DNA from: Chloroflexota bacterium | GTDB lineage: Bacteria > Chloroflexota > Anaerolineae > Anaerolineales > UBA4823 | Direction of reading: 5' to 3' | NCBI GenBank assembly: GCA_030611505.1 | Contig: JAUWPO010000004.1 | Coordinates: 1 to 45,264 of the forward strand | DNA: 45,264 nucleotides | Shown: positions 44,581 through 45,264 of the stretch, one piece after another | Layout of the letters: every line of letters begins with the position of its first letter | Numbering within the stretch: position 1 is the first letter of the stretch | The notes under the pieces: model-generated | The model's input: only the letters and a program-made list of their open reading frames with translations | The model's database searches: none | Told to the model about the DNA's origin: nothing | Translations under genes and position numbers: made by a program

Positions 44581-44613
44581 CAGTGATCTTTACTGCCCAG
44601 TGATCTTTACTGC
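44581..44613 (+). repeat. Two tandem copies of a 16-base sequence
   Basis: CAGTGATCTTTACTGC occurs at 44581-44596 and 44598-44613 with one base between, followed by a partial third copy (CAGTGCTC). It lies in the gap between the GNAT gene and the last gene. The arms CAGT/ACTG of each copy also form a short inverted repeat. Confidence 0.8.
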
Positions 44614-44724
44614 ACAGTGCTCTCTTTCGTGCCATCAAAGGCAGCAACACATCCATCCCTTCAGGGATTCCTCACAACGTTCGGAATGACATACCCCTAT
44701 TTGTTATTCTAAAAGGAGCTGAAA

Positions 44725-45264
44725 ATGAACGACTTGCTTCATTGGCTGTTGAAATCAGATGAGCCATGGACACGTTACCGAACGATGATTGATTTATTGG
44801 GCATACCCCCGGATGACCCGGACGCAGGAGCCGTTCGCTCTACAATGCTGGCTCACCCCAAAATTAAAGAACTAATAGCAGAAGCATCGACTTGGCCAGG
44901 ATATTCAATCAAGCGCCACAACGATGCCAAACACCCAATTTACAAATTCAGCACCCTGGCCGACTTTGGACTGCGAGCTGGTGACCCAGGAATGTCTGAT
45001 GCAATTGAGTCGCTGCTGGCTCACCAATCGCCTGAGGGCGCATTTCAGATTCAAATTAATATCCCCAAAGCCTTCGGAGGAACAGGCGAGGATGCCTGGT
45101 CTTGGGTTTTATGCGATGCTCCCACATCACTCTATTCTTTGCAAGCGATGGGGCTGGGAAGTGACCCACGCGTCCAAAATGCATTGGAACATCTGGCAAG
45201 CCTGGTTGAAGAGAACGGCTACCGGTGTAAGGCATCACAGGATCTCGGCAAATTCAAAGGACCG
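44725..45264 (+). CDS. Alpha/alpha-toroid-like protein, N-terminal part (cut by right edge)
   Basis: An open frame of 180 codons from ATG 44725 runs off the end. It has a strong AAAGGAG Shine-Dalgarno. The translation starts MNDLLHWLLKSDEPWTRYRT. It contains YSIKRHNDAKHPIYKFSTLA, a QSPEGAF repeat turn and AWSWVLCDAPTSLYSLQAMG, patterns of helical-hairpin toroid proteins. It is related in architecture to the 23332-24366 protein (LPWLLENDPQNPGVRYFALR at its start), which suggests a paralogous pair. Function unknown. Confidence 0.75.
   Translation, partial: MNDLLHWLLKSDEPWTRYRTMIDLLGIPPDDPDAGAVRSTMLAHPKIKELIAEASTWPGYSIKRHNDAKHPIYKFSTLADFGLRAGDPGMSDAIESLLAHQSPEGAFQIQINIPKAFGGTGEDAWSWVLCDAPTSLYSLQAMGLGSDPRVQNALEHLASLVEENGYRCKASQDLGKFKGP

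Noticed and set aside
44581-44613. CRISPR-like array
   Set aside because: Only two adjacent copies separated by one base, with no spacers and no cas genes.

Overview
The window looks like a chromosomal segment of an anaerobic Chloroflexota bacterium, probably Anaerolineae-like. This is inferred from the gene mix: a bacterial translin-family protein, a DUF3467 protein, an archaeal-type adenosine-specific kinase, a two-gene 2-oxoacid:ferredoxin oxidoreductase and an APC permease fused to universal-stress domains. No 16S or other direct taxonomic marker is present. I see no phage, insertion sequence, tRNA, rRNA or CRISPR array.

Layout. Bases 1-7399 (minus strand) hold the translation/transcription core: rpoB, then rpsL-rpsG-fusA-tuf (tuf runs off the left edge). 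rpoC is missing from its usual place after rpoB, and rpsL has its own strong promoter in the rpoB-rpsL gap. Bases 7696-18210 are mostly plus-strand housekeeping genes: era, a YhhN-like membrane protein, a lipoprotein, an orphan DNA methyltransferase, ssb, a DUF3467 gene, a translin-like gene, nadK, a zinc-finger membrane protein and recN. Two minus-strand dehydrogenases sit at 9297-11291. Bases 18207-20242 (minus) carry an ECF sigma/anti-sigma pair and a NUDIX hydrolase. Bases 20243-20782 contain no protein gene but hold a near-consensus sigma-70 promoter behind three direct repeats, followed by a terminator, which suggests a small RNA.

Bases 20783-29653 (plus) look like anaerobic carbon metabolism: malic enzyme, a thioredoxin-reductase-like flavoprotein without the CxxC, an alpha/alpha-toroid protein, KorA and a KorB beta-gamma fusion, an adenosine-specific kinase, a HypE/AIR-synthase-like protein and an acyltransferase. 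Bases 29661-35538 (minus) form a probable SorC-controlled unit: E1-alpha, E1-beta and E2 of a 2-oxoacid dehydrogenase, a C-terminal scrap of PTS enzyme I, a cupin and a class II aldolase. Bases 36085-45264 (plus) are accessory: a broken hexulose-phosphate synthase-like gene, a small alpha/beta-barrel-like protein, a radical SAM protein, an ATC-hydrolase-like protein, an HHH membrane protein, the APC-USP fusion, a zinc alcohol dehydrogenase, a GNAT-YoaP acetyltransferase, and a second toroid-type protein cut by the right edge.

Regulatory reading. Several plus-strand genes (era, the lipoprotein gene, the translin-like gene, recN and nearly nadK) have a -10-like hexamer placed so that transcription would begin at or within a few bases of the ATG, with no Shine-Dalgarno. 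This points to leaderless mRNAs. Other genes, such as ssb, rpsG, rpoB and the radical SAM gene, have clear Shine-Dalgarno sequences, so both modes seem to be in use.
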